Shown: one piece after another, positions 9,668 to 18,371 of the stretch
How positions within the stretch are numbered: position 1 is the first letter of the stretch
Layout: each line of letters begins with the position of its first letter
From: Salinisphaera orenii subsp. orenii MK-B5
GTDB taxonomy: Bacteria > Pseudomonadota > Gammaproteobacteria > Nevskiales > Salinisphaeraceae
Direction: 5' to 3'
DNA: 64,000 nt
NCBI RefSeq assembly: GCF_003788635.1
Contig: NZ_AYKH01000002.1
Location: 1-64,000 of the forward strand
Position numbers and translations under genes: made by a program
Notes under the pieces: model-generated
Seen by the model: the letters and a program-made list of their open reading frames with translations, nothing else
Told to the model about the DNA's origin: nothing
Databases searched by the model: none

Positions 9668-9814
9668 CCACACTCCATCATTGAAATGATCGGGGCGCCG
9701 GACGATGCGATCCGTCTCGCGGACATGCGCACAGGCGAACCCGCCACGAGGCCAAGCCGCGGCGTTTTCGAAAAACACCGGTAGAGGTTCGCTCCGCGCG
9801 AACCCTAAAAAGGC

Positions 9815-10306
9815 CTAGGGCGCGACCTGCAGCCGGCTCAGCCCGGCACGGCCGGGCGGCACGCCGAAGCGCTGCTGAAGCGCCTGGGCTTCGGCGAGCA
9901 CGGCGTCTCGCGCCGCGAGTTCGAACGCTTCCCGCTCGCGATCGAGGCGGCGTATCTCGCGTTTCGGCCGGGCATCACGCTCGGCGCCGCGTGGCATCGT
10001 ACAGGTGGACAGATAGAGACGATAGATCGCGGGGTAGTCGGCCTGCCCGCTGCCGGGGGCATACCAATGGTCCAGCAGCACCTTGAGCCGGATCGCGCCT
10101 TCGGAGAGATTGAGCTCGCCGGTCAGGAGGCTGTCCGCGAGGATGGCGATGCTCGCGCTCCGCTCGGCCTGGGTGTCGGCCAGCACGGCCGCGTTGTGAC
10201 GGTCGCGGTCGCGTCGCTGGGTCGCGACCCGCCACCACAGCCAGCCGGCATAGGCCGCCAGCGCGACGATGATCGCGCCGGCGGCGACGGTAGCGGCCCA
10301 GAGCAC
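9815..10306 (-). CDS. DUF2489-family membrane-anchored protein
   Basis: A 163-residue protein with one N-terminal membrane segment (about residues 2-25, ending in WLWWRVA) followed by a charged cytoplasmic region that looks partly coiled-coil. The RSASIAILADSLLTGELNLSEGAIRLKVLLDHW segment resembles DUF2489 proteins of Pseudomonas and relatives; that match is from memory of the family. The function is unknown. It starts with GTG one base after the TAG of the upstream gene, so it is probably translated by coupling to it. Confidence 0.65.
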   Translation of the reverse strand: MLWAATVAAGAIIVALAAYAGWLWWRVATQRRDRDRHNAAVLADTQAERSASIAILADSLLTGELNLSEGAIRLKVLLDHWYAPGSGQADYPAIYRLYLSTCTMPRGAERDARPKREIRRLDREREAFELAARDAVLAEAQALQQRFGVPPGRAGLSRLQVAP

Positions 10307-10307
10307 G

Positions 10308-10886
10308 CTATTCGGCCATCGGCGTCGACTGTGGACGGCTGCCGCCGCGCAGGGCGTACTGTTCCGTGATGTCGATGGTGGCCATGCCGCCCTCGAAGTC
10401 CGGCCGATAGATCACGATCTGGATCACGCGGTCCGGATAGCTGAAGTACACCCGCGACGTGCCGCCCTGGCCCGACCCGGCGCGATCGGTGTGCACGCTC
10501 GGGCGTTCGCCGCTCGCGGGCGCCCGGTCGAAAGCCGCGATGAGATTCTCGATCGCGGCCTCGGCGTCCTCACTGCGAAACGAGCCGAGATTGTGCGTGA
10601 CCCGCACGAGCCGGCCGTCCTCGAGGGTGAGGCTGCCGATCGCCGGCCCCCGTGGCGTATCCCAGGAGTCGCCGGCGCGCGGCTTAGGATAGAGATTGTA
10701 GTGCCCGCTCGTGCCGGTCGGCGACACGTCGAACTGGGCGTTGGCGATCGCCAGTGTGTCGGCCCGCGACTCGCCGAGGTCGAGCGTGGTGCCGCCGATC
10801 TCGACGGTCTGGGCCGCGGCTGTCGCCGCCATGCTGGCGAGCGTGAGCCCGATCAGGGCGGTGCCGATTCGCAGCGTATTCTTCAT
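10308..10886 (-). CDS. Exported protein of unknown function
   Basis: A 192-residue protein with a clear signal peptide (about residues 1-25, ending AATAAAQ). The ATG at 10886 was chosen because GGAGGA lies 8 bases upstream and it begins the signal peptide; the upstream extension of the frame lacks support. The mature part has no motif I recognise: it is mixed alpha/beta, with a predicted strand-rich second half (RVYFSYPDRVIQIVIYRPDF). The gene is 69 bp downstream of htpG on the same strand and 1 bp from the DUF2489 gene, so it is likely co-transcribed with the latter and possibly read through from htpG. Confidence 0.7.
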   Translation of the reverse strand: MKNTLRIGTALIGLTLASMAATAAAQTVEIGGTTLDLGESRADTLAIANAQFDVSPTGTSGHYNLYPKPRAGDSWDTPRGPAIGSLTLEDGRLVRVTHNLGSFRSEDAEAAIENLIAAFDRAPASGERPSVHTDRAGSGQGGTSRVYFSYPDRVIQIVIYRPDFEGGMATIDITEQYALRGGSRPQSTPMAE

Positions 10887-10955
10887 GGTCGTGTTCCTCC
10901 GTGTCGGTACGCCCCCGACTATGCCCGCTCGCACCGCCGGGGGCGACCCCCGCAC

Positions 10956-12908
10956 CTAGGCCGCGCCCCGCGAGACCGCCAGCAGCATCTGGTTCATCCG
11001 CCGCACGAAAGTCGCCGGATCCTCCAGCTCGCCGCCCTCGGCCAGCACGGCCTGCTCGAACAGCATCTGCGAGAAGGAATTGAACTCGTCCTCGCCCTGC
11101 TCGTCGGCCAGCTTTTCCACCAACGGATGGGTCGGGTTGATCTCCAGATGCGGCGCGGTATTGGGCATTTCCTGGCCGGCTTCCTTGAGGATGCGCTCGA
11201 GATGCGCCGACATGCCGTGCTCGTCGGCGACCAGGCAAGCCGGCGAATCGGTCAGACGATGCGTGACCCGCACTTCGTTGACCCGTTCGCCCAGCGCCTC
11301 CTTGATGCGCTCGACCAGATTGGAGGATTCTTCCTCGAGCTTTTTCTGCTGTTCTTTCTCTTCTTCGGTTTCGGCTTCGCCGAGATCCAGCGCGCCCTTG
11401 GCGACCGAGGAGAACTCCTTGCCCTCGTACTCGGTCATGTGGGCCATCACCCACTCATCGACGCGGTCGGTGAGCAGCAGCACTTCGATGTTCTTCTTCT
11501 TGAAGATCTCGAGATGCGGGCTGTGCTTGGCCTCGGCCAGCGTATCCGCGGTGATGTAGTAGATCTTGTCCTGGCCTTCGGCCATGCGCTCGATATAGGT
11601 ATCCAGCGACACGCCCGGATCGGCGGACTCATCCTGCGTGGTCTTGAAGCGCAGCAGCTTGGCGATGCGGGTCTGGTTTTCGTAGTCCTCGACGACGCCT
11701 TCCTTGAGAACGGTGCCGAACTCGTTGGAGAAGGTCTTGAACTTCTCCGGATCGTCTTCGTCCTTGGCCATCGATTCGATCAGGCCGAGCACCTTCTTCA
11801 CCGACCCGGAGCGGATCTTGTCCAGCAGACGGTTGTTCTGCAAGAGCTCGCGCGAGACGTTGAGCGGCAGATCGTTGGAATCGATCACGCCCTTAACGAA
11901 CCGCAGGTAGCGCGGCATGAGCTTTTCCGCGTCGTCCATGATGAACACGCGCTGCACGTACAGCTTCACGCCGTGCTGCTTGCCGTTCGGGTCGAACAGA
12001 TCGAAGGGCGCACGCTTCGGGATATACAGCAGGTTGGTGTATTCCTGGCTGCCCTCGACCTTGTTGTGGGTCCAGGTGAGCGGATCCTCGAAGTCGTTGC
12101 AGGTGTGCTTGTAGAACTCGGCGTAGTCCTCGTCGGACAGCTTCGACTTGGGTTCGGCCCACAGCGGCGCGCCGCGGTTGACCTGCTCCCAGCCGGCTTC
12201 CTTGCCTTCGTTCTCGTCTTCTTCCGACAGCTGCTCGCGCATCTTGATGGGGAAGGCGATATGGTCGGAATAGGTCTTGACCAGATGCCGCAGCCGATGC
12301 GGCTCGGTGAATTCCTCTTCGCCTTCGCGCAGATGCAGCGTCACGGTGGTGCCGCGCTGCGGCTTGTCGATCTCTTCGAGCGTGTATTCGCCGCCGCCGT
12401 CCGAGATCCAGCGCACGCCGGTGGACTCGCCGCCGCGGCGGGTGTCGACCACGACCTGATCGGCCACGATGAAGGCCGAATAGAAGCCCACGCCGAACTG
12501 GCCGATCAGCTTCGCGTCCTTCTTCTCGTCGCCGGACAGGCTGTCGAGGAAGGCTCGCGTACCGGACTTGGCGATCGTGCCGATGCGCTCCATGACCTGG
12601 TCGCGCGTCATGCCTACGCCGTTGTCGCCGATGGTGACCGTGCGGTTGTCCTTGTCCTGCTCGATCCAGATCTGCAGCTCAGAATCGCCTTCGAACAGCG
12701 AATCGTCCTTGAGGCCCTCGAAGCGCAGCGTGTCCAGCGCATCCGACGCGTTGGAGATCAGTTCGCGGGCGAACACCTCCTTGTTCGAATACATCGAATG
12801 GATCATCAGCTGCAGCAGCTGTTTCACCTCGGCCTGAAAACCGTGTTTCTCGGCGTTCGCGCTCGGCTGCGCGCTTTCGGTGTCCGGGTTCGACTGCTCT
12901 TCACTCAT
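10956..12908 (-). CDS. htpG: Molecular chaperone HtpG (Hsp90)
   Basis: A 650-residue cytoplasmic Hsp90 chaperone. The N-terminal GHKL ATPase domain shows SNKEVFARELISNASDALD, DNGVGM and the GQFGVGFYSAFIVAD lid segment. The middle domain contains DDAEKLMPRYLRFVKGVIDS and LPLNVSREL. The C-terminal dimerisation domain follows. Length matches bacterial HtpG (about 620-650). A sigma-32-like promoter lies upstream (12975-13003), in keeping with heat-shock control. Confidence 0.97.
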   Translation of the reverse strand: MSEEQSNPDTESAQPSANAEKHGFQAEVKQLLQLMIHSMYSNKEVFARELISNASDALDTLRFEGLKDDSLFEGDSELQIWIEQDKDNRTVTIGDNGVGMTRDQVMERIGTIAKSGTRAFLDSLSGDEKKDAKLIGQFGVGFYSAFIVADQVVVDTRRGGESTGVRWISDGGGEYTLEEIDKPQRGTTVTLHLREGEEEFTEPHRLRHLVKTYSDHIAFPIKMREQLSEEDENEGKEAGWEQVNRGAPLWAEPKSKLSDEDYAEFYKHTCNDFEDPLTWTHNKVEGSQEYTNLLYIPKRAPFDLFDPNGKQHGVKLYVQRVFIMDDAEKLMPRYLRFVKGVIDSNDLPLNVSRELLQNNRLLDKIRSGSVKKVLGLIESMAKDEDDPEKFKTFSNEFGTVLKEGVVEDYENQTRIAKLLRFKTTQDESADPGVSLDTYIERMAEGQDKIYYITADTLAEAKHSPHLEIFKKKNIEVLLLTDRVDEWVMAHMTEYEGKEFSSVAKGALDLGEAETEEEKEQQKKLEEESSNLVERIKEALGERVNEVRVTHRLTDSPACLVADEHGMSAHLERILKEAGQEMPNTAPHLEINPTHPLVEKLADEQGEDEFNSFSQMLFEQAVLAEGGELEDPATFVRRMNQMLLAVSRGAA

Positions 12909-12974
12909 CGCTTGGCTCGTCCGATCTGTGGCTGTTGAATGGTGACCGTGGCGCCCTCGCCACCTAACACGGCG

Positions 12975-13003
12975 GTATGCGGCCCGCTCGGCGCTTTTTC
13001 AAG
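12975..13003 (-). promoter_or_regulatory. Sigma-32 (RpoH)-like promoter of htpG
   Basis: On the minus strand CTTGAAA (13003-12997) is followed after 14 bases by CCGCATAC (12982-12975). This fits the RpoH consensus CTTGAAA-N11-16-CCCCATNT with mismatches only in the -10 part. The -10 lies about 67 bases upstream of the htpG ATG. Not tested; based on consensus and on the identity of the gene. Confidence 0.7.
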
Positions 13004-13037
13004 TTCTGCGGCCGCCGCGCGACGAGCCCCGGCCAAC

Positions 13038-13062
13038 AAAAAAGCCCGCCGGTGGCGGGCTT
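13038..13062 (-). terminator. Rho-independent terminator of the alcohol dehydrogenase gene
   Basis: Read on the minus strand: AAGCCCGCC / ACC loop / GGCGGGCTT followed by a run of T. The perfect 9-bp stem and U-run lie just after the stop codon of the minus-strand dehydrogenase and separate it from the htpG promoter. Confidence 0.85.
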
Positions 13063-13085
13063 CGAAGGCGATCGTGAACGACCGC

Positions 13086-14102
13086 TCAGGTCATGGTCAG
13101 CACGACGCGGAAACGGGCGTCGTTGTTGATCATGCGGGCGTAGGCGTCGTTGACCTCGGACAGCGGATAGGTCTCGATACGCGTCTGGATATCGCGCAGC
13201 GCCGAGAAGTCCAGCGTGTCCTCGGAGTCCCGCGGGGTGCCGCTCGGGTGGCCGGCCACGCTGCGGCGGGCCATCAGCAGCTGGAACGGCGAGACCTCGA
13301 TGGGCTCGGGCGAGGCCCCCAGCACCAGCAGCCGGCCGTTGACGCCCAGACCGTCGACCACCGAGCTCATCAGCTTCGGATTGGGCGCGGTGGCCACGAT
13401 CACGCGGGCACCGCCCAGCGCCTGCAGGGCCTCGACCGCGTCCTGGGCCTCGGTGTCGATATAGGTGTCGGCGCCGAGTTCCTCGGCCAGGGCCTTCTTG
13501 TCCGTGCCGCGCGACATGGCCACGGTATGAAAGCCCATGGCGTGGGCGTACTGGATGGCCAGATGACCGAGCCCGCCGATGCCCTGGATCGCGACCACGT
13601 CGCCGGCCACCGCACCGGTGTTGCGCATGCCGTTGTAGGTGGTCACGCCGGCACACAGCAGCGGCGCCGCGTCCACCGACGACAGGGTGTCCGGGATCGC
13701 GACCAGCGCCTCGGCCGGGGCGATCATGTATTCGGCGTAGCCGCCGTCATAGGAGATACCGCAGATCTGCTCGTTGGCGCAGGTGACGAAGTCGCCGCGG
13801 CGGCAGGACTCGCAGGAAAAGCAGTGCCCACCGTGCCAGCCGACACCGACCCGCTGACCGGGCTGCCAGTGATCGACGTCATCGCCGAGCGCGTCCACAG
13901 TGCCGGCGACCTCGTGGCCCGGCACCCGCGGGTACTCCAGTCCCGGAAAGCCGCCGTCCTTGACGAAGGCATCGGAGTGACAGATGCCGCAGGCCTCGAT
14001 CTTCACCCGGACTTGATCGGGCCCGGGCTCGGGGATGTTGCGTTCGACCAGCTCGAAATCGGCGCCGGCGGCGCTGAGCTGTGCGACTTGCATGCGCGAC
14101 AT
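13086..14102 (-). CDS. Zinc-dependent alcohol dehydrogenase (AdhP/AdhA-like)
   Basis: A 338-residue NAD(P)-dependent medium-chain dehydrogenase. The catalytic-zinc ligands C38 (CGICHSD) and H63-E64 (PGHEVAG) are present. The structural-zinc cysteines C94, C97, C100 and C108 are complete, and the Rossmann motif GIGGLG follows. The ATG at 14102 is preceded by AAGGAGAACGGTC, a strong ribosome site. It is divergent from an aldehyde dehydrogenase gene (156 bp apart), which suggests that the two could oxidise an alcohol in two steps; this is inference. Substrate is not determined by sequence. Confidence 0.9.
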   Translation of the reverse strand: MSRMQVAQLSAAGADFELVERNIPEPGPDQVRVKIEACGICHSDAFVKDGGFPGLEYPRVPGHEVAGTVDALGDDVDHWQPGQRVGVGWHGGHCFSCESCRRGDFVTCANEQICGISYDGGYAEYMIAPAEALVAIPDTLSSVDAAPLLCAGVTTYNGMRNTGAVAGDVVAIQGIGGLGHLAIQYAHAMGFHTVAMSRGTDKKALAEELGADTYIDTEAQDAVEALQALGGARVIVATAPNPKLMSSVVDGLGVNGRLLVLGASPEPIEVSPFQLLMARRSVAGHPSGTPRDSEDTLDFSALRDIQTRIETYPLSEVNDAYARMINNDARFRVVLTMT

Positions 14103-14258
14103 GACCGTTCTCCTTGTGCTGCATGACTGCGTGAACCCGAGCCTAACACCGCGGTCCCGCCCGCGCGGCGTGCGGCCGGGTTACGCGCTACTACTGATGC
14201 CGGCCCGCGTCGGCGGCTGTTAGCGTGCCGCGTCCTGGGCATCCAAGCGAGAGCAACC

Positions 14259-15704
14259 ATGGAACTGATGCACGAACAGGCCTATGTCGGCGGTCGCTGG
14301 ATCGTGGCCGACGACCGTTCGACCACGGCCGTGGACGATCCCGCCACGGGCGAGACGCTCGGCCAGGTGCCCGCCCTGTCGGCGACCTACATGGACGGCG
14401 CGATCGACGCCGCGCATGCGGCCTTCGACGCCTGGCGGCAGCGCCCCGTGCTCGAACGCGCCGACGTCCTGCTGACCTGGTATCAGGGCATGACCGCCCA
14501 TCGCGAGGCGCTCGCGCGGCTGATGACCCACGAACAGGGCAAGCCCATCGCCGAGGCGCGCGGCGAAGTCGACTATGCGGCGAGTTTCCTGCGCTGGTTC
14601 GCCGAAGAGGCCCGCCGCACGACCGGCGCCACCATCCCGCCCGAGGACCCGACGGTGGCCATCGGCACCCTGCGCGAACCGGTCGGCGTGGCGGCGGTGA
14701 TCACGCCCTGGAACTTCCCCCTGGCCATGATCACCCGCAAGGTGGGCGCGGCCCTGGCGGCCGGCTGCACGACGCTGGTCAACCCGGCCAACGAAACGCC
14801 GTTCTCTGCGCTGGCGCTGGCTGCGCTGGCGGCCGAGGCGGGCCTGGACCGCGGCGAATTCAACGTCGTCACCGGCCCGGGCCGAACGTTTGCCGAACGC
14901 GTGTGCGCCGACGCCCGCGTCCGGGCGCTGTCGTTCACGGGCTCGACCGAGGTCGGCAAGTCGCTGATCCGTCAGAGCGCGGACACGGTCAAGTGCACAG
15001 CCATGGAGCTCGGCGGCAATGCGCCGCTGATCGTCTGCGACGATGTCGACGTGGAGACCGCGGTCGATACCGCGATCGCCGCCAAGTTCCAGACCTCCGG
15101 TCAGGACTGCATCGCCGCCAATCGCATCTTCGTCCACCGCGCCCTCTACGACGACTTCCTCGATCGCTTCGTCGAACGGATGAACGCCCTGGCCGTGGGC
15201 AACGGCCTCGACGAGGCCAACGCCATCGGTCCGCTGATCCACGAAGGCGCGGTCGACAAGGCGCAGGGGCTGGTCGACGACGCCCGTCAGCAAGGCGCGC
15301 GCATCCTCGGCCGCGATCAGGCCGAGGCGCCCGGGCCGCGCTTTTTCATGCCCACGGTCGTCGCCGACTTCACCCCCGGGATGCGGGTGTTCTCGGAGGA
15401 GGCCTTCGCCCCGGTCGCCCCGATCTGTGCATTCGACGATGACGACGCCGTGATCGCCGCGGCCAACGACACCGTCTTCGGCCTGGCCGCCTATGTGCTC
15501 ACGCACGCCGACGCCCGCATCCGCCGCTTCCTCCGCGGGCTCGACTACGGCATGGTCGGCGTCAACACCATGGACATCACCGGGCCGCACGTGCCTTTCG
15601 GCGGCGTGAAGCAGTCCGGTCTCGGCCGCGAGGGCGCCCATGTCGGCATCGAGGAGTATCTCGAGACCAAGTACTACTGCATCGGCGGCCTGCCGCAGGG
15701 ATAA
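14259..15704 (+). CDS. gabD: NAD(P)-dependent succinate-semialdehyde dehydrogenase family protein
   Basis: A 481-residue aldehyde dehydrogenase. The catalytic glutamate E250 (MELGGNAP) and nucleophile C284 (SGQDCIAANR) are intact, as are the ITPWNFPLAMI cofactor segment and LSFTGSTEVGKSL. Length and these segments match GabD-type enzymes, which oxidise succinate semialdehyde in the GABA shunt. The C-terminal PFGGVKQSGLGREG is typical. The gene is divergent from the alcohol dehydrogenase; no GABA aminotransferase is nearby, so the true aldehyde may differ. Confidence 0.87.
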   Translation: MELMHEQAYVGGRWIVADDRSTTAVDDPATGETLGQVPALSATYMDGAIDAAHAAFDAWRQRPVLERADVLLTWYQGMTAHREALARLMTHEQGKPIAEARGEVDYAASFLRWFAEEARRTTGATIPPEDPTVAIGTLREPVGVAAVITPWNFPLAMITRKVGAALAAGCTTLVNPANETPFSALALAALAAEAGLDRGEFNVVTGPGRTFAERVCADARVRALSFTGSTEVGKSLIRQSADTVKCTAMELGGNAPLIVCDDVDVETAVDTAIAAKFQTSGQDCIAANRIFVHRALYDDFLDRFVERMNALAVGNGLDEANAIGPLIHEGAVDKAQGLVDDARQQGARILGRDQAEAPGPRFFMPTVVADFTPGMRVFSEEAFAPVAPICAFDDDDAVIAAANDTVFGLAAYVLTHADARIRRFLRGLDYGMVGVNTMDITGPHVPFGGVKQSGLGREGAHVGIEEYLETKYYCIGGLPQG

Positions 15705-15736
15705 CCGCGACGCAGGCGGACGCCGCGCGGCGCGCC

Positions 15737-16462
15737 ATGGCCGGTGAACCCCGCGTGATCGGCGTCGACGGCTGCCGCGCCGGCTGGATAGCGGCGACGC
15801 CCGCCGGCCTGGCCGTCGGCCCAACGCTGGCCGGCCTGCTGGACACGCTCGGTGCGGATCCGGCACGCAGCGTGGTTGCGGTCGACATGCCGATCGGCCT
15901 GCCCGTCTGCGGCAGCCGCGACTGCGACCGGGTCGCGCGGGAACAGCTCGGCGGACCGCGCCGTGCCAGCGTGTTCGACACGCCGACGCGGGCGGCCGTG
16001 CACGGGGCCGCCTCCCAGGCCGAGGCCACCCGCATCAACCGCGCGCACGGCGGCGCCGGGGTCTCCGCCCAGGCCTACAATCTATTCGACAAGCTGCGCG
16101 AGGTGGATCGGCTGCTGCACGACGATCCGCGCTGGCGGGCGTCGATGGTCGAGGCCCATCCGGAGCTGTCGTTCGCGGCCTGGAATGGCGGCGAGAGCAC
16201 GCGCCTGCAGCCGATGCCGCATCCCAAGACCGCCGCCCTGGGCGCCTTCGATCGCCTGACACTGGTCCTGGCACGCCACGACCGCCGCCTGCTCGAAGCC
16301 GTGCGCGCAGCCCATCCACGCAAAGCTCTGGCCGACGACGACATCGCCGATGCCCTCGCCTGTCTGTTCACCGCCGAGCGGGTGGCCGCCGGCCGCCATC
16401 AGGTGCTGCCGGGTCGCCCGGCGTACGACGCCGACGGCCTGCCGATGCGGATCTGTATCTGA
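15737..16462 (+). CDS. DUF429 domain protein
   Basis: A 241-residue predicted cytoplasmic protein. The beginning, VIGVDGCRAGWIAA, and the later VAVDMPIGLP segment are the conserved blocks of DUF429, a family of uncharacterised proteins with an RNase H-like/actin-like fold suggested by its beta-strand plus acidic-residue pattern. It starts 32 bp after the aldehyde dehydrogenase and may be co-transcribed. It ends 11 bp from the converging TraB-family gene. No enzymatic activity can be stated. Confidence 0.8.
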   Translation: MAGEPRVIGVDGCRAGWIAATPAGLAVGPTLAGLLDTLGADPARSVVAVDMPIGLPVCGSRDCDRVAREQLGGPRRASVFDTPTRAAVHGAASQAEATRINRAHGGAGVSAQAYNLFDKLREVDRLLHDDPRWRASMVEAHPELSFAAWNGGESTRLQPMPHPKTAALGAFDRLTLVLARHDRRLLEAVRAAHPRKALADDDIADALACLFTAERVAAGRHQVLPGRPAYDADGLPMRICI

Positions 16463-16473
16463 GCGCGGCGCGC

Positions 16474-17697
16474 TCAGCCGACCAGCTGACCGAAGATGCG
16501 AAAACCGGCGATATAGGTGCCGGCCGCCGAGCCGATGGTCGAGAACACGAACACCAGCAGCGTGCGCGAGACGCGGTTGCGCCACCACCCGGCCGGCCGG
16601 GTGACGTCCGTCTTGAGGGTGGAGAAATCCCCCACCCGCGGCTTGCGCAGCCACAGCTCCGCGGCCGCCGTGACCATGCCGGCGCCGATGGTCGGGTTGA
16701 GGGAGGTCAGCGGCGCGGCGACGAAGGCGGTGAGCACGGTCAGCGGATGCGCCAGCGCGACCGCCGCCCCGAGCGCGGACAGGGCGCCGTTGATGAGCAC
16801 CCATTCCACGACCATCTGCTGGCCGAGCCCGGTGTCGCGGGAGAAACCCAGGGCGAAACCGCAGACCACGAGCGCCACCACCACCCACGGGATCCACTTC
16901 ACCCAGCGCGCCCCCGGCGGCACCCGGTCCAGTGCGGCGACGGTGGCCGCCGGGTCGTCCATGCCCGCTTCGAGATAGCCCGCCAGGCCCTTGAGGTGGC
17001 CGGCGCCGACGACGACCAGCGTGCGTGAAGCGCCGGTCTGCTGGAGCAGGCGCGCGGCCATGTAGCGATCGCGCTCGTCGATGAGCGCCTCGTGCAGGTC
17101 GGCGGACTCCTGCGCGAACTCGTTGAAGGTGGATTCGAGCATGTCGCCGCGCTTGAGCTTCTCGATGTCCGACTCCTCGATCTTCTCGCGCGAGAGCAGG
17201 CTCGCGAACAGGGCGCCGAGGGTGCTCAGCCGTTGCCACCAGGGGATGCGACGGTAGACGCGCTTGAGCGTGATGCCGATGTTGCGATCGACCAGCTGCA
17301 GCGGCAGGCCGGCCCGGGCGCTGGACTCGATCGCTGCGCGCATCTCGGCGCCGGGCTCGATGCCGAACTGGTCGGCCAGCCGCTGCTGATAGGCGCCCAG
17401 CGCCAGATTGGCGGCGACCATGCCGGCCTTGCCCTGGCGCAGCACCTGAAACAGGTCCATCTGTTCGAGTTCGCCCGAGCGGGTGAGGGCGGCGTGGCGC
17501 GCATCGCAGAGCTCGATGGCCACGGCGTCGTAGTCGCCGGACTCGATCTCTTGCCGGACCTCGTCCGCGCTGGCTCGCGAGACGTGGGCGGTACCCAGCA
17601 GCAGATAGTCGCCCTCGGCGCGCGTCACGCGGCGACGGGGACCGGCCTCCGCACCGGCGTCGATGTCGTGGTCGCCTGGGCTATCGGTTTCAGCCAT
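16474..17697 (-). CDS. TraB/PrgY family membrane protein
   Basis: A 407-residue protein. The first ~230 residues form a soluble TraB domain with YLLLGTAHVSRASADEV at the N-terminus, an AIELCDARHAAL block and LVVVGAGHLKGLAGYL. The last ~170 residues contain four to five membrane segments. Proteins of this group include PrgY, which limits pheromone signalling in Enterococcus, and are related to TIKI proteases; the function in this organism is unknown. The ATG at 17697 was chosen because AAGGA lies 6 bases upstream. It is followed upstream by a lipoprotein gene on the same strand (62 bp). Confidence 0.85.
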   Translation of the reverse strand: MAETDSPGDHDIDAGAEAGPRRRVTRAEGDYLLLGTAHVSRASADEVRQEIESGDYDAVAIELCDARHAALTRSGELEQMDLFQVLRQGKAGMVAANLALGAYQQRLADQFGIEPGAEMRAAIESSARAGLPLQLVDRNIGITLKRVYRRIPWWQRLSTLGALFASLLSREKIEESDIEKLKRGDMLESTFNEFAQESADLHEALIDERDRYMAARLLQQTGASRTLVVVGAGHLKGLAGYLEAGMDDPAATVAALDRVPPGARWVKWIPWVVVALVVCGFALGFSRDTGLGQQMVVEWVLINGALSALGAAVALAHPLTVLTAFVAAPLTSLNPTIGAGMVTAAAELWLRKPRVGDFSTLKTDVTRPAGWWRNRVSRTLLVFVFSTIGSAAGTYIAGFRIFGQLVG

Positions 17698-17759
17698 GCC
17701 TGTCCTTGCGCGCCGCACGGGCGCCGCGGCCGGTCGCGGCCCGCGGCCGCACCGGCGTG

Positions 17760-18203
17760 TCAGAAGTTGTTCGGGTTGCCCTCGACGATCGTGCCCCGGC
17801 CTTCGGTCTCGCCGTCGCGCCGCCAGCTGACGCTGTCACCGTCGATGCGCACGTCGTAGCAGTCCGCCTGTGGGGCCTCGTCGTAATCGAAGCACATCCG
17901 GTCGCCGTCGATCCGCCATTCGGCCTCGTAGCCGGGGCCGTGGATGGTGCCGTCCTCGGCGTAGTACTCGGTGTAGCTGCTGTCCGGCGACATGGTGCCG
18001 CCGACCGTGTTGCCGATGATGCGCGCGCGGATCCGCTCGGCGCTCACGGTGCCGGACGACGCGCCGTCCTCGGTCGATGCCTCGGAGCTGTCGCTCTCGT
18101 CGTCGCTGTCGCAGCCACTCACGAGAGCGACGGCCGACAGGGCCAGCAGCATCGCGGCGCCCCGTGCGGCGCGCGAACGAACCGGATATCCGGGAAAGCT
18201 CAT
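17760..18203 (-). CDS. Small putative lipoprotein of unknown function
   Basis: A 147-residue protein with an N-terminal hydrophobic segment ending in the lipobox LVSGC (C31), followed by an acidic, Ser-rich linker. The rest is a compact strand-rich domain (YEAEWRIDGDRMCFDYD, two further cysteines) that resembles small ligand- or substrate-sensing lipoproteins, but I recognise no family. An internal ATG at residue 18 would give a more typical 13-residue signal and is an alternative start. Neighbours give no clear functional clue. Confidence 0.65.
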   Translation of the reverse strand: MSFPGYPVRSRAARGAAMLLALSAVALVSGCDSDDESDSSEASTEDGASSGTVSAERIRARIIGNTVGGTMSPDSSYTEYYAEDGTIHGPGYEAEWRIDGDRMCFDYDEAPQADCYDVRIDGDSVSWRRDGETEGRGTIVEGNPNNF

Positions 18204-18305
18204 GCCATGTTCCGGTGGGCTTGGGTGTGCCGATGGTATCGGTTTCCGGGCGAAACCGTCAGGCCCGCGTGGCCGGCCTCCTGTACAGGACGATGGTTTG
18301 CCAAA

Positions 18306-18326
18306 TATAATTAAGAATCGTTCTCA
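18306..18326 (+). promoter_or_regulatory. Promoter with Fur box for the first siderophore receptor
   Basis: TATAAT (18306-18311) forms a perfect -10; a weak TGTACA (18282-18287) sits 18 bases upstream. Immediately downstream, 18312-18326 (TAAGAATCGTTCTCA) matches the Fur consensus TGATAATNATTATCA in most positions when read on either strand. The placement over the start site and the downstream receptor gene suggest iron-dependent repression. Confidence 0.7.
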
Positions 18327-18371
18327 TTCATATACAGCCGCGGTTCACTATCGCGGCCCAGGGGGATTCAC

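Noticed and set aside
9785-9803. Small inverted repeat GGTTCG/CGAACC between nhaC and the DUF2489 gene
   Set aside because: Only a 6-bp stem and no U-run on the strand being transcribed; not a credible terminator.
10269-12938. An 889-codon plus-strand frame opposite htpG
   Set aside because: Shadow of htpG; the translation has no motif and htpG is certain.
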